A stretch of 64,000 bases of DNA, from assembly GCA_030490835.1 (NCBI GenBank), contig CM059975.1, forward strand, positions 36,674,133-36,738,132, written 5' to 3'. Both the position numbers and the translations under genes were made by a program. Below the pieces are notes generated by a model. That model made no database searches and was not told where the DNA came from. It was given only the letters and a program-made list of their open reading frames with translations. Source of the stretch: Annona cherimola (Eukaryota; Streptophyta; Magnoliopsida; Magnoliales; Annonaceae). Below are positions 12,852-24,073 of this stretch, one piece after another; the first letter of the stretch is position 1; every line of letters starts with the position of its first letter.

Positions 12852-12925
12852 CTGAAAATTTAAGAAAAGAGAAGTTCTTCTATCACTTTTGGAGTGGCAC
12901 ATACATTTAATAGCCTCCAGCAAAT
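12852..12925 (-). repeat. Partial tandem duplicate of TAF6 exon 2 with broken splice acceptor
   Basis: Just upstream of exon 2 on the minus strand, about 65 bp repeats the exon's acceptor region and first codons (LLEAIKCMCHSK then a TGATAG interruption). It shares the TTCTCTTTTCTTAAATTT tract of the true acceptor, but the terminal CAG is CTG. This copy keeps the ancestral EAIKCM, while the exon with an intact acceptor has EDIKCM. Confidence 0.75.
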
Positions 12926-13529
12926 TTAAGAAAAGAGAAGTGCTTCTATCAGAAATGCTAAAGAAAATATAGTTTCTGCATAAAAGCAGCTGAAATGCCT
13001 GTCGGAGAGTGCACAAAAAAGCCAGTCCAAGGTAATCATGAATTCCCAATGCAACGACAAAATACAACTACATAAGCATAATGATAAACATGGTCTTGAA
13101 TAACAATGTGATCATTAAAGAAACATATGATGCAGAAGATGAAATAGAAAAAGGAGAGGATAGGATCCTCTCAAAGGGATAAAAAGGAAAAAAGGATCAT
13201 ATCCTCCACTAAGCAATAAAACCCAATACAAGCTACTTCATTAATAGAATCAAAAGAAAAACTTAAGTTGAGGAACCAAAAACAAAAAAAAAAAACTCAA
13301 ATAAAGCATTGAAAGAATATCCAAAATGGTTATCACATTTAAACTTCCAAAATAAAAAAATTAAACTACAATTTTGCAAAAACATATTAATCAGATGCAT
13401 AGCATCATGATCTCCATATAGCAAATGGCCTCTCATTTCAACTGAGGCAATAGCATACAACATATTGATGGCCTAACTCGAATAAGATAGCAACCAACCT
13501 ACCCTAACTAGTTAGGTATGATCATGATG

Positions 13530-13690
13530 CAAAAGATGAAGTGACCTGGCTTAGGTGGTTTGATAATGTGCAGGAAGATAAATAATTGCACTAGTCAAGA
13601 GAAGTTAGTTCAAATTGAAGGGTTGTAGAAGGCTAAGAAACACCCAAAAGACACAGGTGAAGTTAATAGAAAGTTTGCAATTTTGCTACA
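13530..13690 (+). mobile_element. LINE-type reverse transcriptase 3' fragment in TAF6 intron 1
   Basis: The plus strand reads a degenerate LRWFDNVQ segment followed by remnants of the usual SELVQIEGxxRxRxRPK motif (here with stops, ending ETPKRHR). This matches the LRWFGHVQ region common near the end of many plant LINE-derived RT fragments. It carries several stop codons and lies within intron 1 of the TAF6 fragment, in the opposite orientation. Confidence 0.55.
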
Positions 13691-13919
13691 ACCATGATCT
13701 TTTTCTCTTAAACCTAGTTAGTTGTTATAAGAATTTGCCAACAATGATGACTACAATAGAAATAATAAGAACAAATTGGGCAGAACCAAATACCTGCATG
13801 ATCTCACAAACTCGATATTCCACATCAAGAGCAAGAGCAAGTGCAACATCTGGTGATAAATTATTGATGTCTATACTCTGTGCAATGACCTCAATATTTT
13901 CCTTAGGTACAATGCTCAT

Positions 13920-15130
13920 ATTAAAAAAATTTCATAAATCTCACGCCAAGAGTCCCCAAAGTTTTGTACATTGTAATAACTTGTCTCAGATATAGCACCA
14001 ACAAAGAGAAACTAATAACGGAACTTATACATCTCAATGGAGGCAACCTTCCACCAACTATCATTCTTAGCAGACATCAAAATTAAAGGCTTCTTCAAAA
14101 TTAAAGGTTTCTACGTATAAACTGTCAAAGTGAAACAATTAGCGTATTATGAACATACCAGTGAGGTAACGGCTAACTTGCACTACTCTTCCTAAGAACT
14201 GATATTCAAATTGCAATTATCATGCACAAAAAATTCGGAGTAAATGGCAACACAACTGCACAAATCAAATCATCAAAGCATCCACGAGGTTTCATTTAGA
14301 TGGAAATCCTTGTTTATTTTTCCTCTTTCCGATGGAAAGATTCAAGTAGTAGAATTTAGAAAATCAATTTTGGGAAAGTAGGAAGTAATGAAAATCAATT
14401 TTCGAGAAACTAGGAATCAATGAAAATCTACATTGAGAATGTATTTGATCACTTGGCCCAGTTTATGACAACCCTCAAACATAGACAAAAGACCTCAAAC
14501 TATTAAGATAAAACATTCTTTCTTCTTCCTTTGGACTGAAGGTCATTTAATAAAATGGAAAATAATGAAAATGGAATATGAGTCAACAAACAGATACACC
14601 TCCGAAAAGGTTAGTAGCCTCTGGCTTTTTTAGCACTAATTGGCCGCTTCTAGACTTGAAACCACAAGTCCAGCTAACAGCCTGAGGCATTTAGCTATTT
14701 ACTAATAAACCAAGTGCCAATCCTTGGTAGGTATCCAGTGAAGTCATAAAAGTAACCTAGGCTGTCTAAAACAACAACTTAATTTTTATGAAGATGATTC
14801 AAGCAAACCAAATTATGCCTTCTCACAAGCATAAGTGTTTCCTTGATGGATCAACCTCAAAAGCGAGACAAAATTTGACCATTTATTAGGTTAACTTCAA
14901 GCTTATCTTCCAAACACTATCAAAATCTATATCCAAAAGATTTGACCATTTCTTTCAACACTATCAAATCTATATCCAAAAGATTTGATACGAAGTGAAT
15001 TTCAAAAAACCCAAACCATATTCAAATGATTGGATTGCCAAAATAATACAAATGAACTAACAGGCAATACGGGGAGGTCGAGGACTCCAAAAGCTCAGAA
15101 TCTTCACAAGTTTCCAACTAACTACGGAAT
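13920..15130. other. Non-coding, possible TAF6 5' flank
   Basis: Sequence upstream of the TAF6 start codon on the minus strand. It may hold TAF6 5' UTR or promoter, but I see no motif that proves it. Two tandem-like copies of ATCTATATCCAAAAGATTTG occur near 14929 and 14968. Confidence 0.4.
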
Positions 15131-15935
15131 TCAAATCTAAACCCAAGAGGGGAGGGGTGAATTGGGTTCTTTAAAAAATCTTTGGTAAATTAAAAATCTT
15201 AACCCCTTGAAAGCTTAATCCCCTTTTGAAAACAAATAGAGAGCAATTAAGATAAAGCAGTAAAAAGAAATAGAAGACAAGATTTATAGTGGTTCGGGCA
15301 ATCCTTCCCTACTCCACTCTTCCAAGCTCACACTCCGTTGTGACTTGGGTTCCACTATGTATTCCTCGAATACACTTAGAGTCCCCGCTCTCTTCTAGAT
15401 TCTAGCTCTAGGGGGCATATACAACTTAGAGCCTATGCTCTCTTCTAGATTCCAGCTCTAGGGGGCATAAAAAAAACACACTGCACAAGTAGGTGATGAG
15501 TCCCACTCTAATCACACACTACTTTGCATACACGTGATCTTAGCTACCCAAGCTAAATCAAGTTCAATACAACAAGAATTAGAAATAAGAAAAACTACAC
15601 TTTACAGAGATGTGTAGGCAGGTTTAGCTCGAGGAAGAATTTGTAGAAGCAGCTTAGATGAGTATCGATGAAGCAGCTTGCAACTTGAAGCTCTTTCTTC
15701 CTTTGAATGTATATGGACCACTCAAATATGGAGAAAATGAAATAGAAACTCTTTCTTGCACCTCTTTTCTCTCTTTTGACTTTGTAGTGCGTATAGTAGT
15801 GTATATGAGTGTCTTGTATTATTTTTCACGCTCATTTGAGTGTCTATTTATAGAGTGAGGAAGATTTGAACGTCGTAGAGGTGGTTGGCACGCAATAAAT
15901 GATCTCCAACGTTCAAAAATTCGAACGTTATTCTC
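15131..15935 (+). mobile_element. Repeat element, left part (unclassified, retroelement-like)
   Basis: Begins near an AGAGGGGAGGGGTGAATTGG motif that I associate with dispersed plant repeats, followed by TAGTGGTTCGGGCAATCC. It contains a tandem duplication of about 55 bp around TCTTCTAGATTCTAGCTCTA (15390-15475). It runs directly into the AGTCGACTTGG minisatellite. I cannot name the family; no gag or pol coding is visible. Confidence 0.4.
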
Positions 15936-16885
15936 CAAGTCGAAGATGGAGTCGACTTGGCCTGCGACTTGGCTTCTAAGTCGCACCTGGAGTCGACTTG
16001 GCCTGCGACTTGGGTTCTTCAGATTTCCAAGTCTGAGACTTGGGTCAACTTGGCCTCAGACTTCAACTCAAGTCGTTCCTGGAGTCGACTTGGGTTGCGA
16101 CTTGACTTGGTCTTTGCCAAAAATGCCTTGATCCTTATTTGATTTTGCTTCTAACTTGCTTGGCTTTCTTCCTTTAGTCTTCTTAAGTGTTAAGTGGCTC
16201 CTCATAGTTGTAGATCTTGTGATTCTTGAAGAGCTTGTCTTTGATCCCTCTTGGATAGGCTTGAACTTTGTAAAACTTTGGAGAGCTTGAGTCCTTGCGT
16301 GATATATTCACACACCTTGCTTTGCATTGGACTCATTTGGTCTTCATGACTTGAGTATATCTTCTTTTTAAAATAAGCTTGAAGATTTGCGTATGACTTG
16401 ATAGACTTGATTTGATCTTGAACTTGAATCCTCGCTTTGAACTTTAAGAAACTCAAGTTAATCTTGAGAATGGACTTTGCACCTCATTTGGATTTGAGAG
16501 GGTTCAATTAGATCCTTGGAATGAGCTTGGAAATGCAACTTTCAAGTCTGAACTTCTCAAGTCGAAGATGGAGTCGACCTTGTCTGCGACTTCGCCCAAG
16601 TCGCACCTGGAGTCGACTTCGCCTGCGACTTCGCCATGTCCATTTCTACATTTCAACTCTAGACACTTTTTGACGTTTGAAGTCGATGTTGGAGTCAACT
16701 TCGTCTGCGACTTGGCTTCCTAAGTCGCACGTGGATTCGACTTGGCCTACGACTTCACCTGCTTGTTTTCTATTTTCAATGCTATCCACTTTTTGCCATT
16801 TGAAGTCGCTTGTGAAGTCGACTTGGGTATCGACTTCACCCCAAGTCGAAGTCCAAGTCGACTTGGTAATCGACTTGACTTCTTG
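15936..16885 (+). repeat. AGTCGACTTGG minisatellite, young copy
   Basis: Two clusters (about 15936-16125 and 16553-16885) of alternating motifs: CCAAGTCGCACCTGGAGTCG and ACTTGGCCTGCGACTTGG. Each repeat holds a palindromic AGTCGACT core. Spacing between cores is 30-50 bp and irregular. Between the clusters is non-repetitive sequence (16130-16550) full of CTTGA/GACTTGA words. A diverged copy of the same arrangement is at 25240-25830. Confidence 0.8.
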
Positions 16886-16942
16886 CTTTCCTTAAATCAT
16901 TGAACATATGCATTAGTACTTAATTAAAACTCAAATTCAACA

Positions 16943-17464
16943 TTGTTAATCATCAAAACTCATGCTTTGGTCAATTTTATTTTGTTTGGAACATTGTTTC
17001 CAACAAAGAACAGAGTTCGGCTCGAGGTTATCGTTTTAGGGTCGTGGTGTGGCTGGTGCGGAATGCTACGACAGCGACGGATTCGGGTAATTTGGTGCTC
17101 AGGAATGGCAGCAATAGGAGAGGAGATTCGAGCTAGGGCAGAAAAGGGGAAAGGAGAGATCGTCAGGAAAGAGGAGATTCAATGTAGGGCAAAAAAGGGG
17201 AAAGGGAAGAAAAATCGAGAGAGAAAGCGGGCGCGTATGAGAAAACAGCCGATTGCGTCTACCCCTACCACAATTTTGCATACCGAAAATGCCCTATCCT
17301 ATCTCAACCGTCGATTCAATATGGACGGTTCAGATGAGGCTTCTTATGAGAAAAACGCAGGAAGCGTTTTCTATGGGTTGGGCCTCATCTTTAATAGTCC
17401 TTTAACAAAAGGTCGAACTGACAGCCTGTGGGCAAAAACCCCACAGCGGCTACAGCGCCACTAA
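16943..17464 (+). other. Open reading frame of 173 codons, function unknown
   Basis: This frame is less AT-rich than its surroundings. It encodes a basic middle section (KKGKGKKNRERKRARMRK) containing a duplicated AxKGKGEIVRKEEI-like segment, and then a stretch with no recognisable domain. The DNA holds two copies of a GGGCAAAAAAGGGGAAAGG-like block, so the basic region comes from a small tandem duplication. The 3' end has GCTACAGCGCCACTAACAGC, a possible element edge. I do not recognise the protein; it is more likely a fragment of a 5' UTR or a transposon than a gene. Confidence 0.25.
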
Positions 17465-18000
17465 CAGCGCTAAAGCTATATTATCATATCTTTGATAGTC
17501 CTTTAAATGAGAAATATGAGAGAATTGTGGTAACTAGTTCCCAATCCCATACCGCTTCAATATGTTCCAAATGATTTGGATAATTACGTTGATTAGTAAA
17601 TCTTTAATAGATCGTCAACAAATTGCTTGCTTGCTTAATTAGTTTCAGATAATTGATTCTGGCCCAAATAACTACTTAAATTAAAATGTTCTAAATGCTT
17701 AAATAATATTCATTCTACAGCTAATTAGAGAAAGATATAAGGATGTTTCAAAAGCCATAAGGACCACATAATTTTTTTAAATTAAAAAATCCCCTTAAAA
17801 TTTTAAAATTATTTTTAAAATATAATTTATTTTTTTGGCTGCCCCCCTAAATAATATTATGACAATATGGGTCATTTGAATTTGCAACCCCTTACCACAG
17901 GTCCTGGCCCGAGTTTCGATTGGGCAGTTACTCGCCGAACAGAGGAATCTTGGCAAACCAAAGAATCGGGCCGCCAAAGTCCAATTCAATCGAATAAATT

Positions 18001-18706
18001 ATGCATTTCTATACCGTCTTTTTTAACAGCCATATCAAGCTGGGGCCTGACTTCTCATCTTATACTTTGAATTTCTTCCTATGTTCATCCTCCGTTTACA
18101 CTGTATATTTTGAATATATCATTCTCAATCAAAACAGAGGAATCCCTCATGCACGAACTATGGGGAATTTGGATCATTTTGCATGTGTAGCAGTCATGAG
18201 GGATTCCCGTGGTTCTTTTATTGTGGTGAATGGATGGAAACGAAGGAGCACGTCGGACCCGCTATTAATGGAGGCTTCGGCATTTTTCTTGGGCCTCAGA
18301 TGGGCACTCAGGTTAAAGGTCCAGTATGCTCAGTTTGAAACTAATTCGCTCATTCTGTGCAATTATTTATTGAATAGAAAATCCATCTCATCCCCGGTAG
18401 GTTTTATTTTTGCTGATATCCGGTCTATCTTAAACAACTATGTCCATTTCTCTGTTCATCATGTTCTTAGACTTGGAAATGAACTGGCTCATTCTTTAGC
18501 AGAGTTGGTCTTGGTCTCGAATGATGACCATATGTCATGGTGGGGCAATCCACCCCGGTGTATCACAGGAAAATTATGTAAGGACAATTTTTTGGTAATG
18601 CATTCCTTGGGTAACTCTATCCCTAATCCCTTTAGGTTTGGAAGGGAAGAGGGTTAGAGTTTTCTCAAGTTTCTATTATCAAAAAAAAAAAAAAAAAAAA
18701 AACTGA
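18001..18706 (+). mobile_element. 5'-truncated LINE: RNase H domain plus poly(A) tail
   Basis: From about codon 45 the frame matches the plant RNase H-like (RVT_3) domain at the end of L1-type retrotransposons: VAVMRDSRGSF, then SDPLLMEASAFFLGLRWALR, FETNSLILCNYLL, and HHVLRLGNELAHSLAEL near the end. The frame stops at 18657 and a run of A begins about 25 bp later (18680-18702), as expected for a retroposed 3' end. The catalytic Glu in MEA is present. The Asp of the usual ESDS motif is Asn (ETNS), and the first Asp-containing strand is poorly conserved. No reverse transcriptase lies upstream, so this is a dead, truncated insertion. I could not find a clear target duplication. Confidence 0.75.
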
Positions 18707-18859
18707 TCATGGATGCAATTGTCAGGTGGCCAACTAAGACCAGCTATGTGCACAAGAAAACTCAGGTGATTCATGGAGCTCGCGTTTGCATTTCATTAAT
18801 ATTGCTTAATGCTATATTAAGGACAATTTATAGTCATTTCCGACCGGCCTGAAATGAGG

Positions 18860-19180
18860 ATTTAAAACGCATATTTTGTTCTTTTTTCAATTTTTTTATA
18901 AAATTGTTATTCTAGTTATGTTTAATTTATAAATCAAAATTTACCAATTTTGGAGATGTGTATATATTTATTTTGAAGCTTTAAATATAGGGTATTTTCA
19001 TCATTTTAAATTGTTGAAACATGACTAAAATACTTCTACATTTAAAAATTCAAAATAAATGTATATATACATATCCAAAAGTGGTAAAAATTGAATATAA
19101 CTAGATTAACCGTCTTGAAAAAATAAAAAATATGTTTTTGAATTGGTTTGAAACATCTGAAAAAAATCATTTCGCAGAAT
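18860..19180. mobile_element. Foldback MITE, AT-rich
   Basis: An imperfect palindrome centred near 19010. The left arm has ACCAATTTTGGAGATGTGTA and the right arm its counterpart TACATATCCAAAAGTGGT; outer parts also pair (TCTAGTTATGTTTAATTT with AATTGAATATAACTAGA). It resembles the foldback family at 30.3 and 39.5 kb in style but has different ends. Confidence 0.5.
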
Positions 19181-19189
19181 TAAATTTGG

Positions 19190-20335
19190 CATTCAATAAG
19201 ATTTTTATGGGTTGGGTTGCATCCCATAATCTTGATATCATGCCAAGGTAAGTCTCCTACAACTGAATGGAGAAAAACAACGGTAAAAATATTAGTCATC
19301 GTCCTTAGCTTTTTAGCAAATTAAACTATGTAAGTCATACATTGAATCATTCTTAATGATAGAAAAATAACGCTTTTGTTTCTTGGATTTAATTAGACTG
19401 GCATGACTGATCTCATAAGCCAATGCACATTCATTATTAGATATGTCGGTATAAAGCTTGCCAGTCATTAATTGATAGATTCGTTGTTTTTGTATACATT
19501 ATTTTCGGCTGATTCACATGCATTTTCAGAAAGTGAGTAGACAAAGGGAAAAATACATATTGTTAATGGCTACATGGCAACAAAGCAAAACTACCACACT
19601 TGCTAGTGAAATCATCCTAAAAATTCTATCTAATGGAGAAATGACTACTCAGTGAGGATAGCCTAACACCCAGTGCCTTATCAAAGGCTAAATATGAATT
19701 TGGGTACACATTTTTGGTTTATTTAACATGCACTATTGCAAAGAGTAATTAAAATTTTGTAATACCTACAAATGCTAACAACATCAATGTGACAACCAGT
19801 GTGGCTTATACAATCTAATGATTTTGTTTGATCTATGGATTCTTTTTCTTGGTTTGTTAGTTCTCATGTCCCAATTTCTACTTTGTTGTTTATTTATTTT
19901 ATCTTGTTTTTTCATATGTTATGACACTTGGTCAAGCGTGTGTTGGAATTCAGCACAAAATTAACTTGATCAATTGGAATAAGCAAAGATGGATTTGGTA
20001 TATGCATTTTCAATGTAGAGTAATCTTCGATCTTTTGGCACATTTGATTTTCAAAGTACATTGATTGTCTAACTTTGATTGGCACTTCAATTGATATTCT
20101 TAAAAGATGATGGAATGGCTAAGTTGTGTGATCTTTGTTTTCTTGAGTTCAGAATGCATATTTGCTAATTGCTACAACGTCGTGCATTTATTTAAGGCTT
20201 TTTTCTACTGCCGTATTTGATTGTGTTATCAAATATTTTCCATGTATAGGTATGAGAACAGCATAGAAGAGCGGTGGGTGAGTAGTCTATTTCATTTGAA
20301 AAAACACATGCAAAGAAGCTTTGAGGAAGGGAGGA
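19190..20335. other. Non-coding, nothing recognised
   Basis: Spacer with no ORF of note and no repeat structure I can define. Confidence 0.5.
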
Positions 20336-20419
20336 TGGAGATTTCTAATTTACCCATGATAAACTTACTTTATTTATGGAGATTTCTAACTTACCCATGA
20401 TAAACTTACTTTATTTATG
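20336..20419. repeat. ~42-bp perfect tandem duplication
   Basis: The segment GGAGATTTCTAATTTACCCA plus TGATAAACTTACTTTATTTA appears twice in a row, differing at one base. Confidence 0.85.
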
Positions 20420-21404
20420 ACATTTATTCTAGTGCATAAATATAAATTTATGATGTAATTTGAATGTGGACTTATAAGTGGTTGTCATTTTTTGATAGAG
20501 CTACGGTGTACCGAACCCTAGGGATAGGACATATTAAAACTATAATGGACATATTGCTAATCATTTGAATGGATAGGGCATTTGGTAATACTCGTCTAAA
20601 AACATATATCTACTGTTTTCATCGTGTAGCAAGACAAGTCTCTAGATGATGAGCTCAAGTTGGGTTTTGTCCCACTAGTTCACCCACAGGTTTACCCAGG
20701 AGGAGAATCTAAAGTTGTCGGATCCTGCAGTGGTGCATAATATCAAAGTGTTCTATTTAAAAGCCATCGTATCCTATTATAGTATGTAACCAATCACTAG
20801 CGAATCAATCATGCTAACTGAAGGCAAGCCCATTTCCTCCTCCTGTGAAGATACACGTGACACGGTCGTTCGGGTTGAATCCATCATTTAATGAGCAGAA
20901 GGTGCTACGAAATATCCGCGGCCACGTGAGGAGTACTAGGCACTGTATATATTTGTTACACTATCATATATTAACAGGTGGGCCCCAATTCATGGGAAAC
21001 CCTTCCCACGTTTTTCTTATAGGAAGCCTGTCATCCGTCATTCCTTTTGGTTCGATGGTTTGGATTCAAAGGGACAATTTTGGTACTCGAAATATTTTGC
21101 TAGGGGTGTCAATTGCCATCCTCTCGCACACACTGGCGGTTCCCATTGTCCTTTTCCCTCTTTCTTCCTTTCTCCACCTTCTTTGCCCTACCTCACATCA
21201 ACATTCTTCTCATCACCCTTGGTATCTCTACTCCACCCCTCTCTCTCCCCTTCTTCGCTGTTGGGCCTCTTTCTCCAGCTCCCATTGGGCCAGCGAACAA
21301 CTACAACCGGTAAGTTGAGACACACCACTAAGGTTAATTTTTTTTATTTGAGAGGGAGAGGAAAACTCCCAAAATTCTTATTTGTTCTTTATTATCTCTG
21401 AAAC
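20420..21404. other. Non-coding; overlapping ORFs not called
   Basis: ORFs of 157, 113 and 66 codons overlap in different frames between 20845 and 21401. Their length comes from a pyrimidine-rich tract (CTTTCTTCCTTTCTCC and similar) that lacks stops. None shows a recognisable domain. Confidence 0.45.
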
Positions 21405-23710
21405 TGTTGACACCCCACAAAAACGCAAAGGAAAAAATAATAATATATATAATAATAAAATAAAATAAAATTTCAAATGGGCTTACTATTATCCAAAGTT
21501 TTGTGGATTCATTTTGACTTTTAACCGATATATTTGCAAGTTCAAAATTGTGTAGGATCCGTGGGCCTCCAAAACCTCAAAGCCCACTACGGAAGTGACG
21601 GCCACTAATCCATATGGCAGATCAAGGGCAATTCGCATTCAAGATAAAGTGAAGAATATTTTCTTAAGATAATTGAAGCGGAATTGACATGATGAACGGT
21701 TTGGATTAAACAAATAATCATTATTTTAGGAGATTTTAATGGTCAAAGTCAATTTGACCAAAGAAAGAGGAGAATTTGCAATATTTTCAAATGATAGATA
21801 AAATTGATAAATCCAACTTATTAAGTAGAAATCTGAACCGTTAAAATGAATAAGGAACATTAATAAATGTGGGCCCTATCAAAAAATCAAGGAAAATATT
21901 TAATAATTAATATATAAATAAAAGGTCAAAATCAAGGGCTAAAAAAACTTTGACTCACTAGCCAAGCAAAACCATTGGCCCCCATGGGTGGTTTTCAAAA
22001 ACTACTCATAAAATTAACTAAAGGTCTATTTTTGTTAGAATTTTCCAAAAAAGGGAAATATGGAGTTGTGCAAAAAAATCAAAAGAAAATACCAAATTGT
22101 AATTTCTCAAACTTAAAATCCTATCAAAGGACCCATTCTCTCCTCATTTCCCACGGTGAAAAAAAAAAACCTCCCAAAAAATCAGTCATTCTCCCTTTCT
22201 TGTCTAAGCTTATTTGAGACCCATTTTTTCACCTGTTCATTTTTTTCAAAAAAAAAAAACAACGGAAAGAAGGAAACGCAAGCTGCGTCATGCGTCCATT
22301 TCCATTTCTGCATCATCAATCCTTATAAAAGCTATATAACATATATCAGGGGATTACAAATCACCATCAACTTTTAAAATATATATATATATACAGCATA
22401 TCTTCTCTCTTCAAATCGTCATTTTTTAAAAAAAAAATCAAAAAAAGGGGAAAATACCCTGCACGTTGCTTTCCTGGATACTATCTACTTTCATTTTTTT
22501 TTTAAAAAAAAAAAAAGAGACCAAGGCGTAAACCTCCAGCGCATTCGCCTTTCATTTTTTTCATCTTTTTTTAAAAATTCTTTTACGGTGACAAGCATCC
22601 AGTCCGTTTCTTTTTCATTCACCGCCTCCCTTTCATTTTCCTTTTTTTTTTTATAAAAAAAAATAAACAAGTTCCTGCGCATCCTTTTTCTTCCTATTCG
22701 TTTCTTTTCTTTAACGTTTTTTTTTTAAAAAAAAAAATCAAAAGAAGAAAACAAGAACCCGCCAGCGCGTCCTTTTTCCCCTTTTCATTTTTCTGTTTTT
22801 TTTTTTTTAAAAAAAACGCTGAACTCGAGCACATCCTTTCTCTTCCTCTTTTTCATTTTTTTCGTTTTTTTTTTAAAAAAACAACAAACAAGTTCCAGCA
22901 CGTCCATTCTCTCTCTGTTTTTTTTTTTATTTCTCGTTTTTTTTTTTAAAAAAAAAGAATGAACTCCAGCACCTTTTCATTACTTCCTTTTCATTTTTTT
23001 CGTTTTTTTTTTTTAAAAAAAAAAGAAAATCAAAGAGAGTCAAAATCCCATTGACCCGTTATCCTTTTTCATCCTTTTCATTTTTTTCGTTTTTTTTTTA
23101 AAAAAAAAACAGACAAGCACAAGCACTTTTTCATTTCTTCCTTTTTCTCATTTTTCGTTTTAAAAAAAAAATCAAAAGAGGACACAACTCGCCAGCACGT
23201 GTTAGTTTCTCCTTTTCACTTTCCCTTTTTTTTTTTAAAAAAAAAAATAAGTTCTAGCACACCCTCTTTCTTTCTTTTCATTTTTTTCGTTTTTTTTTTT
23301 TATAAAAAAAACTGCTATTGAAGTTTCTTTTTAACTGCTCATAATTTTTTTTATGCGACAAGTATATGTCATTATAATGAAATAAATATATAAAAAGCAA
23401 AAATACAAAATCAAATCATTATAAGAAATATTCTATTTCCATGCAGTAAGAACAATTACCTACATCCAACTTCCAGATTGAGTTAGGGCCTCAAAAAAAG
23501 CCTAGGGATTAAATTCCCGCCCCTACCCTCCTGAGATTTTACATAAAAATATATATATATATTAATTTTTCGCACTCCTAGGACTGATGTACTAGAAAAA
23601 TAAAGTTGTATTTTTTTCTAGTTGTGAGTTCATCCAGAAAATCTCTGTATTTCAATGTCTTATTATATACGGACTAACCACCGTTATATAGTTAGTGGTG
23701 ACTCCAAAAG
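21405..23710 (+). mobile_element. Probable LTR remnant (Ty3/gypsy-like solo LTR)
   Basis: It starts TGTTGACACCCCACAAAAAC, a common start of plant gypsy-type LTRs. A TATAAAAG box lies at 22324. It ends around AGTGGTGACTCCAAAAG at 23694-23710, which resembles the LTR end and primer-binding region (TGGCGACTCC) of Tat/Ogre-type elements. No gag or pol frames and no second LTR are visible, so a solo or truncated LTR is likeliest. The middle is taken up by the T/A hairpin array. The assignment rests on remembered motifs, and the borders are approximate. Confidence 0.4.
22420..23320. repeat. Array of poly(T)-poly(A) hairpins, about 12 copies
   Basis: The repeated unit is 60-90 bp: TTTCATTTTTTTCG, a run of 8-12 T, a run of 6-12 A, then a variable spacer usually containing CAAGTTCCAGCACGTCC or a variant. 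T-to-A centres lie near 22428, 22503, 22651, 22721, 22809, 22873, 22948, 23014, 23099, 23162, 23236 and 23302. Each centre is a perfect inverted repeat of 8-11 bp with no loop. Confidence 0.9.
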
Positions 23711-24073
23711 TTAATATATTAAATTTTATCAATATTTGTACGCATATTACTAATTGCTAATTGCATCTAATTGATATACATGTTTGCGTTTGACTAACTC
23801 GCATCATTTAAAAATCTCTAAAAACTTGCATCATCTAAAAGCCTTAACGCTTGCATCTCCCTTCTTTAACCCCATGTCTACACCTTTTATATTTTTTCCA
23901 TTTATGATCTTGAACCCCTTTTCTATACCATTTATATTTTTATTTTCGCACGTTTAATTTTTGCACCTAACTTGCATCATGTCTAACCCGCTAACTCGCT
24001 AACTTGCATCTCATACTTATTTTCTTCTCTGGTGTATGCATATTTTATTTTCACATTTTAGTTCACGGTTATA

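Larger units (their letters stand above)
12765..13919 (-). pseudogene. TAF6: TAF6 5' fragment: histone-fold exons 1 and 2
   Basis: TAF6 is a TFIID/SAGA subunit with an N-terminal histone fold. Exon 1 (13919-13794, 42 codons) starts MSIVPKENIEVIAQSIDINN and ends with VEYRVCEIMQ at a GT donor. Exon 2 (12851-12765, 29 codons) follows a TTTTCAG acceptor and reads EDIKCMRHSKRTILIADDVD then SALNLRNVE, ending at a GT donor. Both exons are phase 0 and join cleanly. The start codon is the family's usual MSIVPKE start. Downstream exons (expected to begin PIYGFASG) are missing; ECH2 sequence comes next. Several substitutions hit conserved sites (Gly to Asp in SIDINN, Pro to Leu in ALALDVEYR, Arg to Cys in VCEIMQ). 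A partial second copy of exon 2 lies within the intron. Confidence 0.85.

Noticed and set aside
7400..15200. Helitron ends around the gene-fragment mosaic
   Set aside because: I looked for a 5' TC and a 3' hairpin plus CTRR between A and T, and for TIRs, and found no convincing pair, so I do not name the capturing element.
20845..21401. ORFs of 157 and 113 codons
   Set aside because: Overlapping frames across a C/T-rich stretch, with no start context or domain.
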